Assembly: GCA_964556005.1 (NCBI GenBank)
Contig: CAZKUR010000010.1
Coordinates: 8,646 to 72,645, forward strand
Length of the DNA: 64,000 nt
From: CAZKUR01 sp964556005
GTDB lineage: Bacteria > Bacteroidota > Ignavibacteria > Ignavibacteriales > Ignavibacteriaceae
Direction: 5' to 3'
Shown: piece by piece, positions 56,683-64,000 of the stretch
Layout of the letters: each line of letters opens with the position of its first letter
Numbering within the stretch: position 1 is the stretch's first letter
Made by a program: the position numbers and the translations under genes
Notes under the pieces: model-generated
Told to the model about the DNA's origin: nothing
What the model saw: the letters and a program-made list of their open reading frames with translations, nothing else
The model's database searches: none

Positions 56683-57636
56683 TTGATTCAAAAGATAAAA
56701 CATAAAATTCTTATCACACTTGCAGTTGCGGGGGTACTATATCTAGGCTTCACTATTTACGCCGATCTTCCCAAGGTTATCGATTCTTTCGGAAGCTTTA
56801 ATTGGTTTTTATTCCCTCTTTTATTATTACTGTCACTATCAAATTATTTCAGCCGTTTTTTAAAATGGGATTATTACCTTTCATTACTTAAAATAAAAGT
56901 AAAGAAAATCGATTCGCTTTCTATTTTTATGTCGGGCTTAATTATGAGTGTTACTCCCGGGAAAATGGGAGAGCTTCTGAAATCATTTTTAGTTAAAGAA
57001 ATAAACGGAACTTCAATCAGCAAATCTGCACCAATAATAATGGTTGAAAGGATAACCGATTTTATTTCACTTCTACTTATTGCATTGGCCGGAGCTTATC
57101 TTTATAATTACGGAAGGACAATTGTAATTGGAGTCGCAATATTTTTCGTTTTGGTTTTAATAGTAATAAGCAACAAATCGGTTGCTTTGCCGGTATTAAA
57201 AATGTTGGAAAAAATAAAATATTTAAGTAAATACATGCATAATATTCATGATGCATATGAAAGCTCCTACAGGATGTTAAAACCTATGCCTTTGCTTTTT
57301 ATGACCGTATTAAGTTTATTATCCTGGGCATTTGAATGTTTGGGATATTATTTAATTCTCCGTAATTTTGGCATTGATTATAGCATTTTATTGGCGGCGT
57401 TCAGCTATGCTTTCGCTACAATTATTGGCGCCTTATCAATGCTGCCCGGCGGATTGGGTGTTACAGAAGGTTCTTTAACATTTATGTTGATTGAAAAAGG
57501 AATTGCAAAAGATCTTGCAGTGGCTTCAACCTTTATTGTAAGAGTCGTTACGCTATGGTTTGCAGTTTTCGTTGGAATTATAAGCGTAAGTATTTATCAA
57601 AGGCGTTTTGGTAAAATAACGGTTGAGTCTTTATAA
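56683..57636 (+). CDS. YbhN/UPF0104-type flippase-like membrane protein
   Basis: The 317-residue membrane protein starts at TTG one base after the maf stop. It has about eight helices and the family marks SLSNYFSRFLKWDYYL, SVTPGKMGELLKSFLVKE, MVERITDFISLLL and ALSMLPGGLGVTEGSLTFML of the lysylphosphatidylglycerol-synthase membrane domain (UPF0104). The catalytic MprF part is absent. A lipid-flipping or lipid-transfer role is assumed for the family. Same operon as spoIID-maf. Confidence 0.8.
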   Translation: MIQKIKHKILITLAVAGVLYLGFTIYADLPKVIDSFGSFNWFLFPLLLLLSLSNYFSRFLKWDYYLSLLKIKVKKIDSLSIFMSGLIMSVTPGKMGELLKSFLVKEINGTSISKSAPIIMVERITDFISLLLIALAGAYLYNYGRTIVIGVAIFFVLVLIVISNKSVALPVLKMLEKIKYLSKYMHNIHDAYESSYRMLKPMPLLFMTVLSLLSWAFECLGYYLILRNFGIDYSILLAAFSYAFATIIGALSMLPGGLGVTEGSLTFMLIEKGIAKDLAVASTFIVRVVTLWFAVFVGIISVSIYQRRFGKITVESL

Positions 57637-57659
57637 CTTCTTACAGGCGGAGATAAATA

Positions 57660-57764
57660 ATGGCTAATAGTTTAGATTTTTTAATGTTAAAATGGTTTAA
57701 GTGCATGCAGGCACGGAAGGTTGATTTTAGACATTTTGCTTATTATATTTTTTTAGTACAATAA
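57660..57764 (+). CDS. Possible 34-residue peptide
   Basis: ATG 57660 after GGCGGAG opens 34 codons (MANSLDFLMLKWFKCM...RHFAYYIFLVQ) to TAA 57762-57764. The ribosome binding site is fair, but the peptide has no recognisable feature. It may be chance. Confidence 0.25.
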   Translation: MANSLDFLMLKWFKCMQARKVDFRHFAYYIFLVQ

Positions 57765-57781
57765 ATTAAAAGGAGAACAAA

Positions 57782-58195
57782 ATGAATAATAATGGAATAG
57801 GCAAAGGACTTTTTGTCGGGTTTATAGCCGGCGGTGTTGTTGGAGCGGTATTGGCACTATTGTACGCCCCAAAATCGGGCAGGGAATTCAGGGAAGACTT
57901 AGGTAACAAAGGAGATGAATACCTTGACGAGGCGGAAAAATATATTACCGATGCAAGAGGTAAGGCAAAAGATCTTATAAACGAAGGCAAGAAAAGATCG
58001 GAAAGATTAATCAATGATGCTAAAAACAAATCCGATGAATTGTTGAAAGATGCGGAAAAAATTTTAACAGACGCTAAGTCCAAGGCGAATCAAATGATTG
58101 ATACCGGTAAAAAAACTGTTGAATCAGAATCTGCTAAATTAAAAGATGCCGTTAAAGCAGGTGTGGATGCCTATAAAGAATCCAAGAAATCATAG
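57782..58195 (+). CDS. YtxH-domain protein
   Basis: The 137-residue protein has one N-terminal membrane/glycine segment (GLFVGFIAGGVVGAVLALLY) followed by APKSGREFREDLG. This is the YtxH signature. A charged helical tail then repeats Lys/Glu/Ala-rich units (DAEKILTDAKSKANQMID). AAAGGAG precedes ATG. YtxH proteins are general-stress or envelope-associated with unknown chemistry. A DUF948-like gene follows 9 bases later, a common pairing. Confidence 0.85.
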   Translation: MNNNGIGKGLFVGFIAGGVVGAVLALLYAPKSGREFREDLGNKGDEYLDEAEKYITDARGKAKDLINEGKKRSERLINDAKNKSDELLKDAEKILTDAKSKANQMIDTGKKTVESESAKLKDAVKAGVDAYKESKKS

Positions 58196-58204
58196 TAAGC
58201 CGTT

Positions 58205-58594
58205 ATGACTGTTTTAACAGTATTCAATTTAATTTTACTTGTATGTGCATCGGCGCTTTGTATTGCATTGATTATTTATATAGGACGTATTACAAAATCC
58301 GTTAAGCAGATAGAAACACAGGTAACTAATCTTTCCGGTGAAATGAAACCTTTGATTGAGTCGGTTACCGATCTCAGCGGCAAATTGACTCAGTTAAGTG
58401 ATGATGCAAATGAGCAAGTTGATTCTGTAAAGCATATTATTTCATCCGTACGGGATAGGGTAGATGTAATTTTAGATTTTGAAGAATCAATCCGAGGAGG
58501 TTTGGAACCCCCTATTAAAGGACTTGTTAAAAACCTCTCCGCCTTTTACGACGGGGTAAACACATTTATAAATACCTATAGAAACAATAGGTAA
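58205..58594 (+). CDS. DUF948-like membrane-anchored coiled-coil protein
   Basis: The 129-residue protein has one N-terminal membrane helix (LTVFNLILLVCASALCIALI) and a coiled-coil-like body (QIETQVTNLSGEMKPLIESV; LSGKLTQLSDDANEQVDSVK). This is the usual DUF948 layout. With YtxH upstream it likely forms an envelope stress pair as in Bacillus ytxGH. Confidence 0.75.
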   Translation: MTVLTVFNLILLVCASALCIALIIYIGRITKSVKQIETQVTNLSGEMKPLIESVTDLSGKLTQLSDDANEQVDSVKHIISSVRDRVDVILDFEESIRGGLEPPIKGLVKNLSAFYDGVNTFINTYRNNR

Positions 58595-58627
58595 GTTTTT
58601 GGTTATTAATTATTCTCACCCAGCATT

Positions 58628-58635
58628 AAGGAGGA
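58628..58635 (+). promoter_or_regulatory. Ribosome binding site in front of a TTG start
   Basis: AAGGAGGA at 58628-58635 lies 6 bases before TTG 58642, which therefore is the likely start of the EF-G-like gene. Confidence 0.8.
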
Positions 58636-58641
58636 TATCAG

Positions 58642-60735
58642 TTGAAAGAATATGGATCGGAAGCAATAAAAAATATTGTCTTTATCGGGCATGGCGGAAG
58701 CGGTAAAACGTCACTGTCCGAAATTTTGATTTTTACCGCGGGGGAAATAAATCGTATCGGGACTATCTCCGAAGGCAACACAGTATCGGATTACACACCT
58801 AACGAAATCGAAAAGCAAATATCAATTCAAACTTCTTTACTCAATTTGGAATGGAACAATACTAAAATCAACATACTCGATACACCGGGTTATACTGATT
58901 TTGTTGGCGATGTTAAAGCTGCAATGCGCGTTTCAGATACGGCAGTAATGGTTTTAAAATCTGCCGAAGGAGTTGAAGTAGGCTCGGAAACAACCGGGAA
59001 GTTTATAAATGAATTCAGTCTTCCCTTTGCAATAATAGTCAACAAAGTTGATAATGAGCATTCCAAGTTCAGTGAAACTTTTGATGTTGCAAAAAACAGG
59101 CTGTCACCCGGTGCTGTAGTTGTAACTTTCCCTGTTTCCGAAGGTGTTAATTTCGATACCGTTATCGATGTGCTTAAAATGAAAGCTTATACATACGGAG
59201 AAGCCGGTAGCAAAAAAGTTACAGAAGGTGAAATTCCCGCTAACCTAAAAGAACGTGCGGAAACTTTGAAAACGGAATTAATTGAAAAAGTTGCAGAGAC
59301 AAGCGAAGAATTAATGAATAAGTATTTTGAGGAAGGAACTTTATCCGATGATGATTTGAATTCCGGGATTAAGCAGGCAATGGTAAAAAGAAATTTTACT
59401 CCTGTCTTTGCCGTATCTTCTTCAAAAGGTGTCGGAATAAATAATTTTCTTGATTTTGTTTCAAAATATTTTCCATCACCTGTTGATAGAGGCGGTGAGG
59501 AAGCTATCTTAGCCAACAACGATAAACCGGTTCTTGTAAAACCGGACGTAAACGGCGAAGCTGTTATTTTTATTTTCAAAACTATTTCGGAACAGCATGT
59601 CGGTGAACTTTCATTATTTAAAGTTTTCTCGGGTAAAGTAGCTCCCGGGCTTGATATGCAGAATATGAACAATAGTAAATTTGAAAGACTCAGCCAACTT
59701 TCAATCTTAAACGGGCACAACAGGAAAGAAGTCCCTGATTTAATCGCAGGCGATTTAGGTGCTGTAGTTAAATTGAAGGATTCGCATACAAATAACACTT
59801 TATCTTCGAAAAATCTATCGGTAACTATTAAACCGATCGAATTTCCGCAGCCGGTAATTAGAGGTGCAATATTGCCTCACGCAAAAGGTGATGAAGATAA
59901 AATTTCCTCCGGGCTTCACACATTACATGAAGAAGATCCGTCTTTCTCTGTTAGTTTTGAACCGGAACTTTCCCAAACAATTATTTCCGGTCAAGGCGAG
60001 CTTCAACTTTCTCTTGCAGTTAAAAGATTGAAGGAAAGATACGGTGTTGGAGTCGACCTAACCGAACCAAAAGTACCGTACCGGGAAACAATTAAAAGTA
60101 CTGTGGATGAAATTGAATACAAACATAAAAAACAATCCGGCGGACGCGGCCAGTTCGGGCATGTTTACTTCAAGATGGAACCTCTGCCAAGAGGAAAAGA
60201 ATTCGAGTTTGTTAACGCAATAGTCGGAGGTGCTGTACCCGGCAGGTTTATTCCTGCAGTTGAAAAAGGTGTTCTCGAGACAATGGAAAAAGGAGTTATT
60301 TCCGGCAATAAAGTTGTCGATGTTAAAGTAACTCTTTTCGACGGATCGTATCATACAGTTGACTCCGACGAAATGTCGTTTAAGCTTGCGGCAACACAAT
60401 GTTTTAAAAAAGGTTTCTTAGCTGCCAAGCCGGTTCTCCTTGAACCGATTTACGAAATAGAAGTAACAGTGCCCGAAGACTATATGGGAGATGTAATGGG
60501 TGATATCTCCAGCAGGCGAGGTAAAATCCTCGGAATGGATTCGGACGGACATTTTCAAATTATAAAAGCTTATGTCCCTTTAGCTGAGCTTTATAAATAT
60601 TCTTCAAATTTAAGAAGTTTAACTTCGGGAAGAGGAGCATACAAAAGGAAATTCAGTTACTATGAAGAAGTTCCGAAAGAAATAGAACAAAAAATTATTG
60701 AAGAATATAATAAGTCGAGACTGGAAGGAAATTGA
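58642..60735 (+). CDS. Elongation factor G-like GTPase
   Basis: The 697-residue protein has GTPase boxes G1 GHGGSGKTS (~16-24), G3 DTPGYTDF (~80) and G4 NKVD (~134). EF-G domains II-V follow, with GQGELQLSLAVKRLKERYGV and KQSGGRGQFGHVYFKMEP (domain IV) and an SSRRGKILGMDSDG loop in domain V. The switch and P-loop differ from the true EF-G (usually GHVDAGKTT). This matches the EF-G-like/EF-G II group that occurs beside a main fusA. Its exact role in translation, such as ribosome recycling, is not known from sequence. Confidence 0.88.
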   Translation: MKEYGSEAIKNIVFIGHGGSGKTSLSEILIFTAGEINRIGTISEGNTVSDYTPNEIEKQISIQTSLLNLEWNNTKINILDTPGYTDFVGDVKAAMRVSDTAVMVLKSAEGVEVGSETTGKFINEFSLPFAIIVNKVDNEHSKFSETFDVAKNRLSPGAVVVTFPVSEGVNFDTVIDVLKMKAYTYGEAGSKKVTEGEIPANLKERAETLKTELIEKVAETSEELMNKYFEEGTLSDDDLNSGIKQAMVKRNFTPVFAVSSSKGVGINNFLDFVSKYFPSPVDRGGEEAILANNDKPVLVKPDVNGEAVIFIFKTISEQHVGELSLFKVFSGKVAPGLDMQNMNNSKFERLSQLSILNGHNRKEVPDLIAGDLGAVVKLKDSHTNNTLSSKNLSVTIKPIEFPQPVIRGAILPHAKGDEDKISSGLHTLHEEDPSFSVSFEPELSQTIISGQGELQLSLAVKRLKERYGVGVDLTEPKVPYRETIKSTVDEIEYKHKKQSGGRGQFGHVYFKMEPLPRGKEFEFVNAIVGGAVPGRFIPAVEKGVLETMEKGVISGNKVVDVKVTLFDGSYHTVDSDEMSFKLAATQCFKKGFLAAKPVLLEPIYEIEVTVPEDYMGDVMGDISSRRGKILGMDSDGHFQIIKAYVPLAELYKYSSNLRSLTSGRGAYKRKFSYYEEVPKEIEQKIIEEYNKSRLEGN

Positions 60736-60740
60736 TAATA

Positions 60741-60793
60741 AGGTGTTCTTGAAATTTTTTATTCTCTAATTCCCGTTAATTTTAAGAACACCT
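60741..60793 (+). terminator. Long hairpin between the EF-G-like and HIT genes
   Basis: AGGTGTTCTTGAAATT (60741-60756) pairs with AATTTTAAGAACACCT (60778-60793) over 16 bases with one G-U pair. No T-run follows, and the HIT gene starts 17 bases later (60811). Confidence 0.6.
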
Positions 60794-60810
60794 AACTTTA
60801 AAGAGGAAAA

Positions 60811-61311
60811 ATGGAAAAACTCTGGTCGCCATGGAGATCGCAATATATAGAATCATTCAAACATGGCGAAAAACCAGGATCATGTATATTCTGTGATGCG
60901 GCAAATCATGATATAAATGATCCTAAAAGCCTGGTTGTAAACAAAAACAAGCTTACCTATACAATATTAAATCTTTACCCGTATAATAACGGGCATTTAA
61001 TGATAGTTCCGTACAGGCATTTAAATGATATACTGCTTCTAACCGAAGACGAAAATAAAGAACTAATGAAGGAACTTCAGCTTGCGGTAAAAGCATTAAC
61101 GAAAGTTTTACTTCCGGAAGGATTTAATGCCGGCCTTAACTTAGGGAGAATCGGAGGTGCCGGGATCGAAGATCACCTGCATTTTCATATTGTGCCTCGC
61201 TGGAACGGAGATACCAACTTTATGCCGGTGTTAGGTGAAGTGAAAGTTATCTCACAGGATCTTTTAGCTACCAAACAAAATCTAATTCAAGCCTACTCCG
61301 AATTGAAATAA
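60811..61311 (+). CDS. HIT-family nucleotide hydrolase/transferase
   Basis: The 166-residue protein has the HIT triad HLHFHIVPRW (~130-140) and an N-terminal zinc-site-like CIFCDA. NPYNNGHLMIVPYRH-like text (LYPYNNGHLMIVPYRHLND) is typical of the Ap4A-phosphorylase-like branch. Such enzymes act on nucleotide-phosphate bonds, for example Ap4A or AMP-lysine. AAAGAGG precedes ATG. Confidence 0.88.
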   Translation: MEKLWSPWRSQYIESFKHGEKPGSCIFCDAANHDINDPKSLVVNKNKLTYTILNLYPYNNGHLMIVPYRHLNDILLLTEDENKELMKELQLAVKALTKVLLPEGFNAGLNLGRIGGAGIEDHLHFHIVPRWNGDTNFMPVLGEVKVISQDLLATKQNLIQAYSELK

Positions 61312-61322
61312 AGTTTATCTTT

Positions 61323-61412
61323 AAAAGATGACATTTTTTAACTTGCTTTATCCATAGTGAAAAGATGTCATCTTTTGTTAACCTGTCTCAAAGAGTAAAG
61401 ATGCAATCTTTT
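61323..61412. repeat. Three copies of an AAAGATG-based palindrome
   Basis: AAAAGATGACATTTTTT (61323-61339), AAAAGATGTCATCTTTT (61360-61376) and TAAAGATGCAATCTTTT (61396-61412). Copies 1 and 2 can pair with each other over ~15 bases, and the middle copy is nearly a perfect palindrome. They follow the HIT gene; a terminator or a binding array is possible. Confidence 0.55.
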
Positions 61413-61473
61413 GATCTTATATATTGCATTTCTATTTTAAGTTTTATCATTTTCAAATAATATTTATACAAGA

Positions 61474-62001
61474 ATGAAATCAAAAAAAATTAAAAACTCT
61501 GTTCAAACATTCGGTTGCATATTTTTCATAATTATTTTAGTTGCAGGATGTTCAAAGAAGGAAAAGCCGCATCATACTCGCCTTGTTATTAAAGACGGTT
61601 TAATTTACCAATATGGAAAAAACACACCTTATACCGGACACGAAAAATCTGTTGTTAAAGGTAAATTGATTGAATATGATGTAAAAGACGGAAAGAAAAA
61701 CGGAACATTCAAATTATACTATCAGAACGGCAAGCTTGAGATGACAGGCAATATTAAAATGGGAAAAAATGAAGGCACCTGGAAATATTACAATACCGAC
61801 GGAAGTCTCGAATCGATAGGGAAATTTAAAGATGATAAATCAGACAGCGCATGGGAATGGTATTACAACGACGGAAAATTAAAATCGAAAGGAGATTTTT
61901 CGGAAGGTAAAAAAACAGGAAAGTGGATAAATTACGATGAAGAAGGCAAAGTAATCAAACAGGAAATATTTAAAGATGATAAACCCGTTAAGAGCAAATA
62001 A
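61474..62001 (+). CDS. MORN-like repeat lipoprotein
   Basis: The 175-residue protein has a lipobox LVAGC (Cys 26). It then has four to five MORN_2-type repeats: KNGTFKLYYQNGKLEMTGN, KNEGTWKYYNTDGSLESIGK, SDSAWEWYYNDGKLKSKGD and KKTGKWINYDEEGKVIKQE. These resemble the YwqK-type repeat proteins. The function of such short outer lipoproteins is unknown. The next gene starts inside its end. Confidence 0.8.
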   Translation: MKSKKIKNSVQTFGCIFFIIILVAGCSKKEKPHHTRLVIKDGLIYQYGKNTPYTGHEKSVVKGKLIEYDVKDGKKNGTFKLYYQNGKLEMTGNIKMGKNEGTWKYYNTDGSLESIGKFKDDKSDSAWEWYYNDGKLKSKGDFSEGKKTGKWINYDEEGKVIKQEIFKDDKPVKSK

Positions 62002-62728
62002 ATTAAGAATTGCAATATTTCTTAATATTATCTTTTTATCTGTTTTATTTAGTTCGTGTTCCTCCGGCCGCATATCTGGTGGTAAAGAAAATTCTAAAAA
62101 TGAAAAAATAAAATCGGTCAAAAACCTTGACATTGAGGAAAGAAATTATATTAGGTCTGCTAAGATTAAATCTATTGACAAAATTGAATTTCAATTAAAT
62201 GATGATAATAAATTACAAAGCAGTAAAAAACTTTCAACACAGCACTTTAATAGAAAAGGTTTTTTAACCGAAACAATAATTTATAACTCCGATAATTCCA
62301 TTCAGTACACATACAAGTATAAATATGACAACACCGGCAAAAAAATTGAAACAATCCGCTTAAACCAAAACGGGAACCCGGAAAAGAAATTTACTTACGA
62401 ATACAATGCATACGGCAATAAAATCAGAGCTAACCAATTAAATATGGAGGACAGTCTTGAAAAATATTATTTATACAACTATGACGATATAGGAAATCTT
62501 ACAAACGAATTGTGGTTTAACAAAAATAATAGTTTAGAGTATAAAATAACATATAGCTACGATGATAGCGGAAGAAAAATTAACTCAAAAAGTTATGATG
62601 AAAAAGACGACCTAATTTACAGCTATGAATATGAATACGATTCCAAAGGTTATCTGATAAACGAAAAAAAGTTTAACGAGGTGGATAATCAGATTAGTGT
62701 AATACAATATGTATATAAATATTTTTGA
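61976..62728 (+). CDS. YD-repeat-type lipoprotein
   Basis: The 250-residue protein has a signal and lipobox VLFSSC (Cys 28). Residues ~80-250 repeat a beta unit of the YD/RHS kind: YTYKYKYDNTGKKIETIRL, KFTYEYNAYGNKIRANQL, YYLYNYDDIGNLTNEL, YKITYSYDDSGRKINSKS and YSYEYEYDSKGYLINEKK. The gene begins 26 bases before the stop of the MORN lipoprotein, so the two repeat lipoproteins are translated together. Confidence 0.75.
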   Translation: MINPLRANKLRIAIFLNIIFLSVLFSSCSSGRISGGKENSKNEKIKSVKNLDIEERNYIRSAKIKSIDKIEFQLNDDNKLQSSKKLSTQHFNRKGFLTETIIYNSDNSIQYTYKYKYDNTGKKIETIRLNQNGNPEKKFTYEYNAYGNKIRANQLNMEDSLEKYYLYNYDDIGNLTNELWFNKNNSLEYKITYSYDDSGRKINSKSYDEKDDLIYSYEYEYDSKGYLINEKKFNEVDNQISVIQYVYKYF

Positions 62729-62736
62729 ATTAAATT

Positions 62737-63594
62737 ATGTCTAAACTTAAAATTGGTACATGCAGTTGGAAATATGATTCATGGCAGGGGATAATTTATT
62801 CTAATGATCCCGGTATAAATTATTTAAAAGAATATTCAAAACTTTTTAATACGGTTGAAGTTGATCAGTGGTTCTGGTCTTTGTTCGAAAAAAATAAAAT
62901 AGTACTTCCGCAAAAAAAGGATGTACATGAATATAAAAACTCAATTCCGAAAGATTTTCAATTTACTATTAAAGTTCCTAATTCGATTACATTGACACAT
63001 CATTACAGCACGAATAAAAGCAGGCCTCTTGTAACGAATCCATACTTCCTTTCTGCCGAATTATTTGAAGAGTTTATAAAATCGATAAAACCGCTTAAGG
63101 AAAATACCGGCTGCTTAATGTTTCAGTTTGAATATTTAAATAAAGATAAGATGAGTTCGCTGAAAGAATTTCAATCAAGATTCAGGGTATTTCATTCGGA
63201 GATTGATAGGAGTATACCTCTTGCGATTGAAATCCGAAATCCTAATTATTTTAATGAGTCTTATTTTAAATTTTTAAGTGAGTTAAGAATTGCACATGTA
63301 TTTTTAGAAGGTTATTACATGCCGCCGGTAAAAGATATTTATAAAAAATTTAATAACTACATTAAAGATTTTACGGTAATCCGGCTGCATGGCCCGGACA
63401 GAAAAGGAATAGAAAAAATCAGCGGGGGAGAGTGGAATAAAATTTATTTCGATCGCATGAACGAGTTAAGAGTTATTGCAGAAATAATAGGCGACCTGCG
63501 CAAGAAAGAAGTTGATATTTATTTAAATGTGAATAATCATTACGAGGGATCCGCACCACTGACAATTGAGAGAATACAAGGATTGTTATCTTAG
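62737..63594 (+). CDS. DUF72 (YecE-like) protein
   Basis: The 285-residue protein starts LKIGTCSWKYDSWQGIIYSN, the DUF72 signature (G-T-x-x-W). It continues with FNTVEVDQWFWSLFEK, FQFTIKVPNSITLTHHY, CLMFQFEYLN and VIRLHGPDRK, consistent with its TIM-barrel fold. DUF72 proteins are widespread with unknown biochemistry. It follows the lipoprotein pair by 8 bases. Confidence 0.88.
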   Translation: MSKLKIGTCSWKYDSWQGIIYSNDPGINYLKEYSKLFNTVEVDQWFWSLFEKNKIVLPQKKDVHEYKNSIPKDFQFTIKVPNSITLTHHYSTNKSRPLVTNPYFLSAELFEEFIKSIKPLKENTGCLMFQFEYLNKDKMSSLKEFQSRFRVFHSEIDRSIPLAIEIRNPNYFNESYFKFLSELRIAHVFLEGYYMPPVKDIYKKFNNYIKDFTVIRLHGPDRKGIEKISGGEWNKIYFDRMNELRVIAEIIGDLRKKEVDIYLNVNNHYEGSAPLTIERIQGLLS

Positions 63595-63648
63595 TAATAA
63601 CGAGTTTGCAAAAGCCTCAGATAAATATTATTTTTGAAAGCTAAATTT

Positions 63649-63722
63649 GGGCTCATAGCTCAGTTGGTTAGAGCATCTGACTCATAATCAGAGGGTCGGT
63701 GGTTCAAGTCCATCTGGGCCCA
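63649..63722 (+). tRNA. tRNA with CAT anticodon (Met or Ile2)
   Basis: It folds as a 74-base tRNA: acceptor GGGCTCA with TGGGCCC (one U-G pair), D arm GCTC...GAGC, anticodon loop CTCATAA and T arm GTGG-TTCAAGT-CCAT. The C4-G69 pair and TTCAAGTCC are as in E. coli tRNA-Ile2, whose C34 is modified to lysidine by TilS. The 29-41 pair is T-A, so Met cannot be ruled out. Confidence 0.9.
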
Positions 63723-63725
63723 CTT

Positions 63726-63760
63726 AAAAACCTCGAAAATGGAATGTTTTCGGGGTTTTT
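63726..63760 (+). terminator. Rho-independent terminator after the tRNA
   Basis: AAAAACCTCGAAAA (63726-63739) pairs with TTTTCGGGGTTTTT (63747-63760, one U-G pair), loop TGGAATG, then more T. It ends the tRNA transcript. Confidence 0.92.
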
Positions 63761-64000
63761 TGTTTTTAAAGACTTGTGAAAATCCCGATGATTTATAACC
63801 AAAATGTATGGAGTTTGTATGGACTCCAAAGAACACAGTCTAAAATATTTTTGCAGAATAAAAGCTTCGGCAAACCTTACCTTAAAAGTTCTGCTTAAAA
63901 AATTATTTATAATGGTTTTTAAACTTTTCATAAATATAAGACTAATTTTTAAATAATGACAAATTTAAGCTCACTAATTTTCTTTTTTTATAGCTACAAG
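63761..64000. other. AT-rich end of the window, no supported gene
   Basis: Short open frames exist on both strands, but the longest (minus, 63704-63931) runs across the tRNA and terminator and shows no family motif. I see no integrase or attachment repeat. Confidence 0.5.

Noticed and set aside
59187..59798. 203-residue minus-strand ORF
   Set aside because: It is the shadow of the EF-G-like gene, which has all GTPase motifs in the forward frame.
61474..62001. Toxin-antitoxin antitoxin (YwqK label)
   Set aside because: That label often attaches to MORN_2 proteins, but here there is a lipobox and no toxin gene next to it.
63704..63931. 75-residue minus-strand ORF at the window end
   Set aside because: It runs through the tRNA 3' end and its terminator and has no family resemblance.
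1..64000. CRISPR array, prophage or intact insertion sequence
   Set aside because: No regular repeat-spacer pattern, no phage structural genes and no transposase frame were seen.

Overview
The window is AT-rich and densely coded. It looks like a free-living, Gram-negative member of the Bacteroidota/Chlorobiota group, most likely Ignavibacteria-like. It encodes carboxypeptidase-like-domain/TonB-receptor-type beta-barrels, many small Cys-lipoproteins, a LytSR system, CstA and W-x-T-x-x-E type secreted modules. Unlike classical Bacteroidetes, many genes have strong AAGGAGG ribosome binding sites, some in front of TTG starts. A run of 10 Ns at 4130-4139 shows this is a draft scaffold, and the sequence beside it is chimeric.

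Layout. 1-341: end of a sensor histidine kinase. 0.5-11.2 kb: beta-barrel receptor, PepSY-like protein, YncE-like propeller (broken by the gap), then a TolC/adaptor/RND export set and undecaprenyl-diphosphatase. 11.3-11.4 and 17.6-17.7 kb: two leftover 3' ends of other RND genes. 11.7-17.1 kb, minus strand: a sensor kinase with propeller, FG-GAP and ASPIC-like domains, its NarL-type regulator and a lipoprotein. 18.4-31.6 kb: a second receptor leading a long plus-strand block with two CusA-type RND pumps around a tiny adaptor, a phosphate-type porin, two paralogous secreted proteins and an Fn3-like protein. 31.8-35.9 kb: TPR protein, cytochrome c remnant, fatty acid desaturase, O-methyltransferase. 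36.1-42.1 kb: LytS/LytR pair, outer membrane porin and CstA peptide/pyruvate-type transporter, ended by a good terminator.

42.2-52.0 kb: a membrane protein, an ArsA/Get3-like ATPase with two small partners, then an acetate module: SatP uptake, acetyl-CoA synthetase, a GNAT/acyl-CoA-synthetase fusion (Pat-like), an AcuB-like CBS-ACT protein and an AcuC-like deacetylase. This reads as acetate import, activation, and control of the synthetase by reversible lysine acetylation. 52.2-64.0 kb: mostly housekeeping genes: a 43-residue membrane peptide, tRNA-Ala, MATE transporter, SpoIID, Maf, a flippase-like membrane protein, YtxH and DUF948 proteins, an EF-G-like GTPase, a HIT protein, two repeat lipoproteins, a DUF72 protein and a CAT-anticodon tRNA.

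No CRISPR array, rRNA, intact transposase or clear phage region was seen. Function calls come from reading motifs by eye; no database search was possible.
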